Part shown: positions 47,224 through 55,890 of the stretch, one piece after another
Layout of the letters: every line of letters begins with the position of its first letter
Numbering within the stretch: the first letter of the stretch is position 1
Source: Woronichinia naegeliana WA131
Lineage (GTDB): Bacteria; Cyanobacteriota; Cyanobacteriia; Cyanobacteriales; Microcystaceae
Direction of reading: 5' to 3'
DNA length: 64,000 bases
Assembly (NCBI GenBank): GCA_025370055.1
Contig: CP073041.1
Span: 5,302,272 to 5,366,271 of the forward strand
Position numbers and translations under genes: made by a program
Notes under the pieces: generated by a model
What the model saw: only the letters and a program-made list of their open reading frames with translations
Database searches by the model: none
Told to the model about the DNA's origin: nothing

Positions 47224-48441
47224 TTATTCGCTCTTTTCCTTGGGGTTTTGCTGAGGGTTCTGTAATTCTTTGGGTGAACTAGGTAATCGAGGATACAGAT
47301 GTCCACTACGTTCCGCAAGTAATTTTAATATAGAATAATACACGTCTAGATATTTTTTGAGAGAAAGTAAGTCATCTCCTTGCTCCCATTTTTTGAGGTT
47401 GGTAAGACTAACACCTGATTTTATGTGTAATTCATCCACGCTATGTTGTTTCCTTTCTCTAAGAATAGAAAGCCTTGAATTAATATGCTGCGTCTTCACA
47501 GGGTATTCTATCAACCGATAGATTGGACAACCGAGAACTTCTGCAAGCTGCATATATTTTTCTAGTTTTTTCAGTTTGTCTTCAGTTTCATAGTTCCTGA
47601 TCATAGAGCTAGTACAGCCAGGCAATAGCAATGCAGCTTCATCTTCCGATAAATTAAGTTCTTCTCGAAAAGCCTTTATCTTTAAGGCAAAATTTTTAAT
47701 CGTTAATGGAAACTGGTCTAGGCAGTAAGAAAGCTCCTCCTCGATAATTTCTATTTCTTGATTAAGCTGTTCAACAGCAATTTGTTTTTCTTCAGAATCT
47801 TCAATTTTTGACCATAAGCTTAAAGACGCTTGTAACGCTTCTTTTGATAAAGAAAATTCGTTATTCTTAAGTAAAGTTTCACCCAACTCTTGCCAAGAAC
47901 GAGCCGCAATTTTAACCTCGCCAGCTTGTTCGTATAACTCGGCTGCTTTACGCTGAGACTTAAAGGCATTATCGTAACTGCAAAAATCCATCGCTTCAGA
48001 AACGAAATCTTCTTGTTCTAAGGCTTTCCTAAAACTTTCAGATTTGGAAACCACCGCCTTCACAAAATTTTCATTTTCCGAAATATCTAAGCGAGCCGTA
48101 TCCAAAACATTATTATTGTTACGAACCTGAAGAATATAAGTGCCTTTGGATAATTCCGCAGGAATCACAAATTTTACAGAAAGAGGATTTTTACCTTGCT
48201 CATTAGCAGATTTTAATGGCAAAGTAATCTCATCTAATTTGGCAATTTCACCTAACTCTGAAATCAGTTCTACCCTGAGCTTCATATCTTCAGGCAATTT
48301 ACCATCTACAGAGAGGCTAACCTTTAACTCATCTCCTGGCAGAACAAAAGGCGGCCAATAGTAGAGAGATACTCGTGGCATTATTTTTGGCACGGACAAC
48401 GTTGCTTGTTTTCGGGAGGAAGAATCTGTACTTTCCATCAT
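47224..48441 (-). CDS. Ig-like/TPR/double-HTH protein
   Basis: 405 aa. Residues about 20-130 are a beta-sandwich-like domain (YYWPPFVLPGDELKVSLSVDG... GTYILQVRNNNNVLD). 135-250 are TPR-like helices (AAELYEQAGEVKIAARSWQELGETLLKNNEFSLSK). 255-310 and 320-375 each look like an XRE-type HTH (LNLSEDEAALLLPGCTSSMIRNYE; HSVDELHIKSGVSLTNLKKWEQ). No membrane segment. The start overlaps the lipase stop by 4 bp (ATGA), so the two are translationally coupled. Possibly a regulator or adaptor for the lipase; function inferred only from layout. Confidence 0.75.
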   Translation of the reverse strand: MMESTDSSSRKQATLSVPKIMPRVSLYYWPPFVLPGDELKVSLSVDGKLPEDMKLRVELISELGEIAKLDEITLPLKSANEQGKNPLSVKFVIPAELSKGTYILQVRNNNNVLDTARLDISENENFVKAVVSKSESFRKALEQEDFVSEAMDFCSYDNAFKSQRKAAELYEQAGEVKIAARSWQELGETLLKNNEFSLSKEALQASLSLWSKIEDSEEKQIAVEQLNQEIEIIEEELSYCLDQFPLTIKNFALKIKAFREELNLSEDEAALLLPGCTSSMIRNYETEDKLKKLEKYMQLAEVLGCPIYRLIEYPVKTQHINSRLSILRERKQHSVDELHIKSGVSLTNLKKWEQGDDLLSLKKYLDVYYSILKLLAERSGHLYPRLPSSPKELQNPQQNPKEKSE

Positions 48442-49493
48442 AGTAACTTCCCAAATTCTGTTTTGAGTTTAGCATGAACTTCTGGATTATGACATAATCC
48501 CAAATGATCTGCGGGTGAGTTGTGGACTAACTCAGGTTTTTCACTATAGGCGATCGCGCTGGCACAGGTGACAGTATTGTCCCCTAGGATGAGACTTGGC
48601 ATTTGCTGAATAACCTCAAATTTTTGGGGATCGGTTGAAGCTTTAACAAGATAATGAATCGGGGTTTTATCATGATCAGAATAAATACACTTGATGCTAA
48701 TAGATAAAGCTTGAGACTGCAACTTATTATGAACTTGTTGAGCAGTTTCAACATACTCTCGTAAATCTTCACGCCAAACCATCGGATCGAGAGCCGAATA
48801 TCCTGTACCATAGACATCATAAAGAGAAATTACATCTTGGGGGGGCAATAATTGATAGAGAGAATGACATCTTTCTAAAGATTTTTTGAGTTTTTCAATG
48901 TTACCCCTCAGAGCATCTTCTAATAACCGACGAAAGTTATCAAAACGAGGTTCAAGAAGTAATGGAGAACGTTTGATTGCATCATAGGCTTTGGCCGCTC
49001 CTTTAACAGGGGTCGCAATTTGAAAGAAAAGTTTCGTTCTTTTGGCAATTTCTGGATTTTCTAATAACATTAAACGACTAACAATACCGCCCATACTGTG
49101 AGCAATTAAACATAAGCGATAATTGTTTTCACGGTCAAGCCTTTTAATATCTTCTGCTAATGCTTTAGCTGTTAGCATATTATCTGCTAACCAATTGTAG
49201 GCAAAAGGACTGAATTTATCTTTTACTCTTAAACCCAAATTATTTCTACAAAAATCCATTAGGGGAGCGTACACTTCTTGAGTCTCAAAAGTATTCAAGA
49301 AATTCATCGAACGAATAACCTCTCCCGCATATGTATCATTAGCATTCAGCTTTTCGGGATGTTTGCGAAGTGAACGAAGAGTAATGAAGGTATTTTCGCT
49401 CCATATCTCTTCTTTTGTCTGTTTTAAATGCAAACTTGATCCCAAAATACCTGGGACAAACACGACCAAAATTGGGGACTTGTCAGAACTCAT
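48438..49493 (-). CDS. Alpha/beta-hydrolase, LCAT/phospholipase-like
   Basis: 351 aa from ATG 49493. The N-terminus ILVVFVPGILGSSLH is the oxyanion-loop strand of LCAT-type acyltransferases/lipases; CLIAHSMGGIVSRLML gives the nucleophile elbow (Ser about 133). Candidate acid and His are in the C-terminal third (SDHDKTP and NSPADHLGLCH). No signal peptide, so it probably acts in the cytosol or on the inner face of the membrane. First gene of a coupled pair with 47224-48441. A diverged truncated copy is at 42564-42806. Confidence 0.85.
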   Translation of the reverse strand: MSSDKSPILVVFVPGILGSSLHLKQTKEEIWSENTFITLRSLRKHPEKLNANDTYAGEVIRSMNFLNTFETQEVYAPLMDFCRNNLGLRVKDKFSPFAYNWLADNMLTAKALAEDIKRLDRENNYRLCLIAHSMGGIVSRLMLLENPEIAKRTKLFFQIATPVKGAAKAYDAIKRSPLLLEPRFDNFRRLLEDALRGNIEKLKKSLERCHSLYQLLPPQDVISLYDVYGTGYSALDPMVWREDLREYVETAQQVHNKLQSQALSISIKCIYSDHDKTPIHYLVKASTDPQKFEVIQQMPSLILGDNTVTCASAIAYSEKPELVHNSPADHLGLCHNPEVHAKLKTEFGKLL

Positions 49494-49549
49494 CGTTAAT
49501 TTAGCGAATACTCTTTTTAAAAACTAACCTAAAGCCAAAAGCATTACAG

Positions 49550-49691
49550 CCGACATTCCGCAGGTTGCCGCCACCTATGCGGCAATAAATTTAAACTACT
49601 CTATTCATGGTGCATTAAAACAAATTAACGCCATGTAGAAAGAGCATCTATTTGTATTTATGCGCTATCTGTAGCGTTTGCGGAATGTGGG
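49550..49691. mobile_element. 142-bp MITE with IS1634-type ends
   Basis: Ends CCGACATTCCGCA and inverted TGCGGAATGTGGG (one mismatch), matching the left end of the IS1634-type element at 25859. 6-bp TSD TTACAG (49544-49549, 49692-49697). It sits in the leader of the lipase gene; the paralogous leader near 42840-42940 lacks it. Confidence 0.88.
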
Positions 49692-49794
49692 TTACAGAGC
49701 AAGAGTATTGTTAGTCTCCAGGTTTTGGAGTTGTATCTCCATCTAGCAAGAATAGCCTAAAAACTCGCCCGTACGTACTTTTTTATGAGAAATT

Positions 49795-51021
49795 CTACTT
49801 TTCCCAATCAGCTAGTATCAATTCCAAGGCGATCGCGGTATGAGTCCAATGGGTTCCCCCCTGGCAAAAAACCGTATAGGGTTCTCGCAAAGGGCCGTCC
49901 GCCGACAGTTCTGAAGTGCTGCCATCAATAAAAGTGCCACCGGCCATCACCACCTGACTGGCATAACCTGGCATGGCCGCCGGAACCGGATCGAGATAGG
50001 AACCGATGGGAGAAACGGATTGTAACGCTTTACAAAAAGCCAGTAACTTTTCGGGAGAGCCTAATTTAATTGCTTGAATCACATCACGGCGGGGAACCAG
50101 AGGAGCCGGATTGACGGGATAACCTAACTGATCAAAGACATAGGCCAATAAATGGCTACCCTTAACCGCTTCTGCCACCATCTGGGGGGCAAGAAATAAC
50201 CCCTGAAACAATAAACGGTTTTGATCAAAAGTTGCTCCCCCCTCTGAACCAATACCGGGGGCTGTTAACCGACAAGCGGCAGCTTCTACCCATTCTGCTT
50301 TTCCGGCTAAATATCCTCCCGCCGTGACAATAGTTCCCCCTGGATTTTTAATCAATGATCCCGCCATGAGATCGGCCCCAACAGCCGTCGGTTCAAGGAT
50401 TTCAATAAATTCGCCGTAGCAGTTATCTATAAAACAAACAGTATGGGGATTCTGAGCCTTGATTATTTGGATAATGCGTTCAATCTCTGGAATGGAAAGA
50501 CTTTGCCGCCAGGAATAACCACAGGAGCGTTGAATCAAAGCCATTCGGGTATGGGGTTTAATTGCAGTTTTTAACCCATCCCAATCGATCTCACCCTGGA
50601 CAGTTAACGCCAACTCTCGATAGGAAATGTTAAACTCTGTTAAGGAGCCTTGACTTTTACCCCGTAGCCCAATCACTTCTTCGAGGGTATCGTAGGGGGC
50701 ACCGGCGACGGCCAATAATTCATCCCCTGGGCGCAAGACTCCATACAAGGCACAGGCGATCGCATGGGTTCCAGACACAAGCTGTACACGAACAATGGCA
50801 GACTCGGCCCCCATTACGGTTGCAAAAACTTGATCTAAAGTTTCCCGTCCCAAATCATCATGACCATAGCCACTCACACTAGAAAAGTGATGAACACCAA
50901 CCCGATGATGACGAAAGGCTTCTATCACTTTTTGCAGATTTTGCTTGACCTTTGCGTCAATATCCGAAAAGATTGGAGATAGTATCTGTTCTGCCTGCTT
51001 GAGGAGTAGCAACTTATTCAT
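49795..51021 (-). CDS. Methionine gamma-lyase-like PLP enzyme (aluminium-resistance family)
   Basis: 408 aa, full length. It shows the family features: HHFSSVSGYGHDDLGRETLDQVFA near the N-terminus, VSGTHAIACALYGVLRPGDELL, CFIDNCYGEF (PLP-ring Asp) and GSLIKNPGGTIV with the probable Schiff-base Lys. C-terminus VFCQGGTHWTHTAIAL. A cytosolic PLP-dependent lyase; the in vivo substrate is not settled for this family. Divergent from desC across a 255-bp gap. Confidence 0.88.
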   Translation of the reverse strand: MNKLLLLKQAEQILSPIFSDIDAKVKQNLQKVIEAFRHHRVGVHHFSSVSGYGHDDLGRETLDQVFATVMGAESAIVRVQLVSGTHAIACALYGVLRPGDELLAVAGAPYDTLEEVIGLRGKSQGSLTEFNISYRELALTVQGEIDWDGLKTAIKPHTRMALIQRSCGYSWRQSLSIPEIERIIQIIKAQNPHTVCFIDNCYGEFIEILEPTAVGADLMAGSLIKNPGGTIVTAGGYLAGKAEWVEAAACRLTAPGIGSEGGATFDQNRLLFQGLFLAPQMVAEAVKGSHLLAYVFDQLGYPVNPAPLVPRRDVIQAIKLGSPEKLLAFCKALQSVSPIGSYLDPVPAAMPGYASQVVMAGGTFIDGSTSELSADGPLREPYTVFCQGGTHWTHTAIALELILADWEK

Positions 51022-51276
51022 AGGATCATCCTAATCATTTTGAGTCCTATTTGATTCAAAGCTTAAAGCTCCTTAATGTCAACTGATCTCAATTTTCCCC
51101 TTTTTTTACCATCTGTCTGATTTCAGTTATGTCAAACAGTTATGCCAAAGTTTTAAATCATTCAAATTTTTAAATTGATACTCAGGCTTGATCTTCAACA
51201 TTACTGAAAAAAGTGACTTTTCCTTAGGGCTGGCTCTTAGCTACTATTCCGATCTCATATTCTCTTTAGGTACTTC

Positions 51277-52125
51277 ATGACTGCCTCGTTATCTAGCAAT
51301 AATAATGATAAGTTGACCCCCGCTTGGCACATTATCATTTACTTCGCTATTATCCATGTAGTGGCACTGTTAGCATTTTTGCCTCAGTTCTTTAGCTGGA
51401 AGGCGATCGCGGTGTCCTTCGTGCTCTACTGTTTAACGGGTGGGGTTGGTGTCACCTTGGGTTTTCATCGCCTGATTTCCCATCGTAGTTTTACAGCTCC
51501 CAAATGGTTAGAATATATTCTTCTCTTCTGTGGAACCTTGTCCTGTCAGGGTGGCCCCATTGACTGGGTAGGCTTACATCGGATGCACCATAAATTTTCT
51601 GACACTGCCCCCGATCCCCACGATTCCAATCGCGGTTTTTGGTGGAGTCACATGGGGTGGATGCTATTTAATATTCCTGCTGATAAAGATATTCCTCGTT
51701 ATACCCAAGATATTAAAGATGATCCGTTTTATTTGTTTTGTCAAAAGTATTTAATCCTGATGCAACTGGTCTTAGGCCTATTGCTCTATCTTTGGGGTGG
51801 TTGGTCTTTTGTGGTTTGGGGCATTTTTGTTCGTCTGGTATTCGTTTTTCACTGTACCTGGTTTGTCAATAGTGCGACGCATAAATTTGGTTATGTTAGC
51901 CATGAATCCCACGACCATTCTCGCAATTGTTGGTGGGTTGCTTTATTAACTTTTGGGGAAGGCTGGCACAATAATCACCATGCTTATCAATATTCGGCTC
52001 GTCATGGCTTGCAATGGTGGGAGATTGATCTGACTTGGATGACAATTCGTTTGTTAGCGTTTCTCGGATTAGCAAAAGATATTAAATTGGCTCCTGTTAA
52101 CAAAGTTTCTAGTCCTTCAGCTTAA
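51277..52125 (+). CDS. desC: Acyl-lipid delta-9 desaturase
   Basis: 282 aa, normal for the cyanobacterial enzyme. Introduces the first double bond into membrane-lipid acyl chains. Three histidine boxes for the di-iron centre: HRLISH (64-69), HRMHH (about 100-104) and EGWHNNHH (near 235). Hydrophobic segments (about 18-60 and 155-195) fit four membrane helices. The start ATG 51277 sits 5 bp after TAGGTAC; expression is usually cold-responsive in cyanobacteria but no regulatory motif was identified. Confidence 0.95.
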   Translation: MTASLSSNNNDKLTPAWHIIIYFAIIHVVALLAFLPQFFSWKAIAVSFVLYCLTGGVGVTLGFHRLISHRSFTAPKWLEYILLFCGTLSCQGGPIDWVGLHRMHHKFSDTAPDPHDSNRGFWWSHMGWMLFNIPADKDIPRYTQDIKDDPFYLFCQKYLILMQLVLGLLLYLWGGWSFVVWGIFVRLVFVFHCTWFVNSATHKFGYVSHESHDHSRNCWWVALLTFGEGWHNNHHAYQYSARHGLQWWEIDLTWMTIRLLAFLGLAKDIKLAPVNKVSSPSA

Positions 52126-52159
52126 TTAATTTTCTGAATTAGATTTTGCCTGTAGATTC

Positions 52160-52188
52160 ATACCTCCTCATCAAAGGGGGTTTTTTAA
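52160..52188 (+). terminator. Possible terminator of desC
   Basis: CCTCC, short loop, GGGGG followed by six Ts (one G-T pair in the stem), 35 bp after the desC stop, between two convergent genes. Confidence 0.45.
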
Positions 52189-52266
52189 CGGCTATTTTTG
52201 CTTCCTCAAAAGGGCGATCGCGCCTCTTACCGTTTGACGATGAAAATCACGACAATTAGATATTTG

Positions 52267-53598
52267 CTATACATGATTCTCGACAGTTAAACTTTGGCGT
52301 TCAATCTCAATTTGTTTGCGTTTCTTGGCCCCACTTTTGCGATCGCGTTTGGCAATTGGATTCGGAATATCCCAGTATCGACAAGCGGCGGACATATCCA
52401 TTTCCAGCAGATGCTCATCTCCTAAAGTCAGCACTTTTTTTGGTTTAGTGGGTTTGATCCCTAAAACCTTGATAATTTCCAAGGCGATCGCCCTAGCTAA
52501 GGGCGGTGGAACTGCATTACCAATTTCCCGCGCACCATGCCATTTAGTTACATGAAATTGAAACCAGTCTGGAAAACCATGCAGACGCGCCATTTCTCGC
52601 ACTGTGATACAACGAGCCTTTGCGTAGTGAATAGGCCGAGGACTGGTAAAAGCTCCCCTCGCCGAATCCGTGCCAGCCCGTAGCGTATGACAAGCTCCGT
52701 TAGCCGGTAAACGGAAAAAGCGTGAGATCGGCTCAACTGTACCGGGCTGAGTTGAACCAAAGCGACGACGGGAAATGGCAGAGTGATCGGTTCGCATACT
52801 AGCTGTCAGCAGTCGGGGATTCCAACGGCGAGGATAGCCAAAAAACCAGTCCTTCATCTCTAGACAACGCATTTGTTGCCCATAGGGACTGGGCTGGCCC
52901 CAGGCATCCGTTAAGACCCGATCTTGAGTTAGCAATACTTCATAATCCTCTGCTTCGGGTAAATCTCCCAGGGCCTCGTAACAGGTTGGGCCTACCGGTA
53001 ACTCGCCTTTTCCTTTCAAGGCTGCCCGACTAATGGCGATCGGATAAGTCGGCAATTCTAACCCCTGTTTAGCTCCCATTAAGATTAATCGCTCCCGTTC
53101 CTGGGGAACACCATAGTGGGCGGCATTTAAAACTTGCCAGGGCCAACGAACCTGATAACCAATGGTGATAAAGGCGGCAATTAACTCCTCTAAAAATTGG
53201 CGATGAACACCAACCGTTAAGCCCTTAACATTTTCAAAGACAAAATAGGCTGGCTCCAGTTCTCCCACCAACCGTACAAACTCTTTAACCAAACCATTAC
53301 GGGGATCATCCAAGGCCCGTTGGCCGATTAAAGAAAATCCCTGACAGGGCGCACCCCCGAAAACGACTGCAATGGCGCGATCGCCAATCTTGGCCCGTTT
53401 ACGAAGATAGCTACCATTAAGAAAAGTAACAGACTGGGGAATGACCACAGCGTCAGGAAAGTTTACCTGATGAACAGCCGCATGAATCGGATCTACTTCA
53501 ACAGCGACTTGGACATCAAATCCTGCCTGCTCAAATCCCAAACTGAGGCCCCCAACCCCAGCAAATAGATCAACAGCGATCGGTCGATTCTTACTCAA
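52267..53598 (-). CDS. DNA (cytosine-5) methyltransferase
   Basis: 443 aa. Transfers a methyl group from AdoMet to cytosine C5. The motifs are in canonical order: I VDLFAGVGGLSLGFEQAG (9-26), IV GGAPCQGFS with the catalytic Cys about 85, VI FENVKGL (about 125), VIII QERERLILMG, IX and X REIGNAVPPPLARAIALEII near 345. The target-recognition region lies between VIII and X (about 185-290). A basic C-terminal tail follows. No restriction gene is adjacent, so it looks like an orphan methyltransferase, a common cyanobacterial feature. Specificity cannot be read from sequence. Confidence 0.93.
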   Translation of the reverse strand: MSKNRPIAVDLFAGVGGLSLGFEQAGFDVQVAVEVDPIHAAVHQVNFPDAVVIPQSVTFLNGSYLRKRAKIGDRAIAVVFGGAPCQGFSLIGQRALDDPRNGLVKEFVRLVGELEPAYFVFENVKGLTVGVHRQFLEELIAAFITIGYQVRWPWQVLNAAHYGVPQERERLILMGAKQGLELPTYPIAISRAALKGKGELPVGPTCYEALGDLPEAEDYEVLLTQDRVLTDAWGQPSPYGQQMRCLEMKDWFFGYPRRWNPRLLTASMRTDHSAISRRRFGSTQPGTVEPISRFFRLPANGACHTLRAGTDSARGAFTSPRPIHYAKARCITVREMARLHGFPDWFQFHVTKWHGAREIGNAVPPPLARAIALEIIKVLGIKPTKPKKVLTLGDEHLLEMDMSAACRYWDIPNPIAKRDRKSGAKKRKQIEIERQSLTVENHV

Positions 53599-53842
53599 AT
53601 ATTTATTCCTTAAATGGCTGAATGCTTAGATTGGTATTATACAATCGGCTTGGATGGGGAGATTCGGGCAGAGGGCTAATTAACAGAATGGTAAATTCAA
53701 TCGCTTTCTTGACTCGGTATCTTAAATTAAATGTCTGATAGATCTTCTAATTATCGCTATATCCGACCCTTTGGGAAAAATAGAGTATTTCGCAACATTT
53801 TCGATACACTAGCCTTAGTGCGATTTCATTTCTAGCTTGTTT

Positions 53843-54910
53843 ATGAAGCAAAAAAATAATACCGTTAGTCTCTTGTTGCTGGTTGTCCTAGGTATCGGCA
53901 TCCTCGGTGGTCTGTCCTGGTGGATACTCCAGCTACTCGGAGGAGAAACCCGACCGGTTAATTCAGAAACAAAGCTCAGAAACCCTACCACACCGCTAAA
54001 CGTGGGAATGACGATTGGTTCAGGCTTTGCCAAAAGTTTTAGCGAAGTTGCCAACATCCCAGTCGGACTTTTCAGCTATGGAGGAAGCACTACCTGGTCT
54101 CCCATTCGAGAAAAAGTTGATCGCTCTATTCAAAAAGCCTGGCCGAATTTTCAGTTACGTTATACAGACCCCATCGGCAGCGCACCCGGATCGGGAATGG
54201 GGATCAAAATGTTACTCAATGATGAGTTAGCTTTTGCTCAATCGTCTCGGTCTTTAACGACAGAAGAATACCAACAGGCAACAGAACGCGGTTTTAAACT
54301 CAAACAAATTCCGATCGCACTAGATGGCATTGTGATCGCTGTCCACCCTGATCTGAACTTGAAAGGACTGACGCTTAAACAGTTACAGGATATGTACACA
54401 GGGCAAATTATGAACTGGCAGCAGGTGGGTGGCCCCAATTTGGGGATCGTTCCCTACTCTCGTCCCCTCAACTCCGGTGGGACAGTGGACTATTTCCGCG
54501 AAAATATCTTACAAAATAAAGCGTTTGGCAAAAATCTACAGTGGGTAAGGGATACGACCCAGGGAATACGAGCCGTTTCTAACCAACCTGGCGGTCTTTA
54601 CTATGCTTCTGCTTCAACGGTAATTAATCAATGTACGGTGAAAACCCTACCCATTGGTCGCAATACCAAAACCCTAGTGGCTCCCTATCTAGAACCATTG
54701 GTTCCTGTCACCGATTGCCCCAATAAACGCAATGAAATTAATCGAGAAGTGATTAAAACAGGTCAATACCCAATTACCCGTCGTCTTTTTGTCATTATTA
54801 AAGAAAATGGTCAATTAGATGAACAAGCTGGAAATGCCTATGCCCAGTTACTTTTAACGGATCAAGGTCAAACATTAATTAGTAAAGCCGGATTTGTCAA
54901 AATTCGTTAG
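53843..54910 (+). CDS. PstS-like phosphate/anion-binding protein, membrane-anchored (1)
   Basis: 355 aa from ATG 53843 (a TTG six bases upstream is less likely). N-terminal anchor helix (VSLLLLVVLGIGILGGLSWWILQLL, about 8-32) without a lipobox Cys. Then a PBP-like fold: GSTTWSPIREKVDRSIQKAW, GSGMGIKMLLNDELAFAQSSRSL, IPIALDGIVIAVHPDL, LTLKQLQDMYTGQIMNWQQVGG and SGGTVDYFRENIL. These are the standard PstS-type segments. No Pst permease genes are near. Followed 23 bp later by a paralogue; probable operon. Confidence 0.82.
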   Translation: MKQKNNTVSLLLLVVLGIGILGGLSWWILQLLGGETRPVNSETKLRNPTTPLNVGMTIGSGFAKSFSEVANIPVGLFSYGGSTTWSPIREKVDRSIQKAWPNFQLRYTDPIGSAPGSGMGIKMLLNDELAFAQSSRSLTTEEYQQATERGFKLKQIPIALDGIVIAVHPDLNLKGLTLKQLQDMYTGQIMNWQQVGGPNLGIVPYSRPLNSGGTVDYFRENILQNKAFGKNLQWVRDTTQGIRAVSNQPGGLYYASASTVINQCTVKTLPIGRNTKTLVAPYLEPLVPVTDCPNKRNEINREVIKTGQYPITRRLFVIIKENGQLDEQAGNAYAQLLLTDQGQTLISKAGFVKIR

Positions 54911-54933
54911 TGGATAAAAATTGAGAAAGAATT

Positions 54934-55863
54934 ATGACTCAAAAGAAAGAAACAACTATTTTGTTAATGGCTCTGTTGGTGACTGGGGGAATCCTAGGAG
55001 GCGGTTTTTGGCTGTTTAGTCGGCAATCTCAACCGATTACCCCCAATCAAAGCACCAATCCGGCTTCCAATGCTTCCCCATCACTGCTGCCGCCTCCCCC
55101 CGCTCCGATGGATGTTAGTGCTTTACCTGCTCCGACCCAGGTGCCCCAGGGCACTGTGGTCAAAATTAATGGCTCTACCAGTATGGTTGGCATCAATGAG
55201 ACTCTCAAAAAACTGTTTCAAACGACTTTTCCGGGTACTCAAGTGCTTACTAATGCCCAGGGATCGGATAAGGGCATTTTAGAATTGATGACGGGGGTGA
55301 TTGATGTGGCGGGTATTTCCCGCCCTTTGTCCAGCCAGGAACAAGCCCAAGGATTAGCAGCCGTTCCAATGGGCAGAGATGCGATCGCGGTGGTGGTAAG
55401 TTTAGAAAATCCTTTTCGGCAGGGGTTAAGCCAGCAACAAGTCAGGGAAATTTTCCAAGGTAAGATTACCAATTGGTCGGTGATCGGTGGTAAACCCAGC
55501 TCTATTCGGGTGATTAATCGTCCTCCTATCAGTGGAACCTATCAGGCTTTTCAAAAGTTAGTACTTCAGGATCAGCCTTTTGGTCAGGGAGCAAATTTTA
55601 AAACTCTGGAACGGGATGCTACCACTCCGATTCTCCAGGCTCTTGGTAAGGATGGTATTAGTTATGCAACCTATCGTCAAATTGCCAATCAGCAAACGGT
55701 ACGAACTGTGCCCATTGATGGTTTGACCCCCGAAGCAGCCAATTATCCCTATGTTCGGGAACTCTATTACGCCTATAAAAACCCTCCTACTCCCCAGGTT
55801 AAGGCCTTTTTGGGGTTTGCGACTTCTCCCCAGGGTCAGGCGGCGATCGCGGGCATTGAGTAG
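54934..55863 (+). CDS. PstS-like phosphate/anion-binding protein, membrane-anchored (2)
   Basis: 309 aa. Anchor helix (ILLMALLVTGGILGGGFWLF, about 9-28), a Pro/Ser-rich spacer (SLLPPPPAPMD), then a PBP fold with VKINGSTSMVGINETLKK, GVIDVAGISRPLSSQEQ, MGRDAIAVVVSLENPF, LSQQQVREIFQGKITNWSVIGG and SGTYQAFQKLVL. Shorter and diverged from its upstream partner. An ISKra4 element inserted 27 bp after the stop. Confidence 0.82.
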   Translation: MTQKKETTILLMALLVTGGILGGGFWLFSRQSQPITPNQSTNPASNASPSLLPPPPAPMDVSALPAPTQVPQGTVVKINGSTSMVGINETLKKLFQTTFPGTQVLTNAQGSDKGILELMTGVIDVAGISRPLSSQEQAQGLAAVPMGRDAIAVVVSLENPFRQGLSQQQVREIFQGKITNWSVIGGKPSSIRVINRPPISGTYQAFQKLVLQDQPFGQGANFKTLERDATTPILQALGKDGISYATYRQIANQQTVRTVPIDGLTPEAANYPYVRELYYAYKNPPTPQVKAFLGFATSPQGQAAIAGIE

Positions 55864-55890
55864 AAATCTGTTTCCAAAGCTCCCAGTGAA

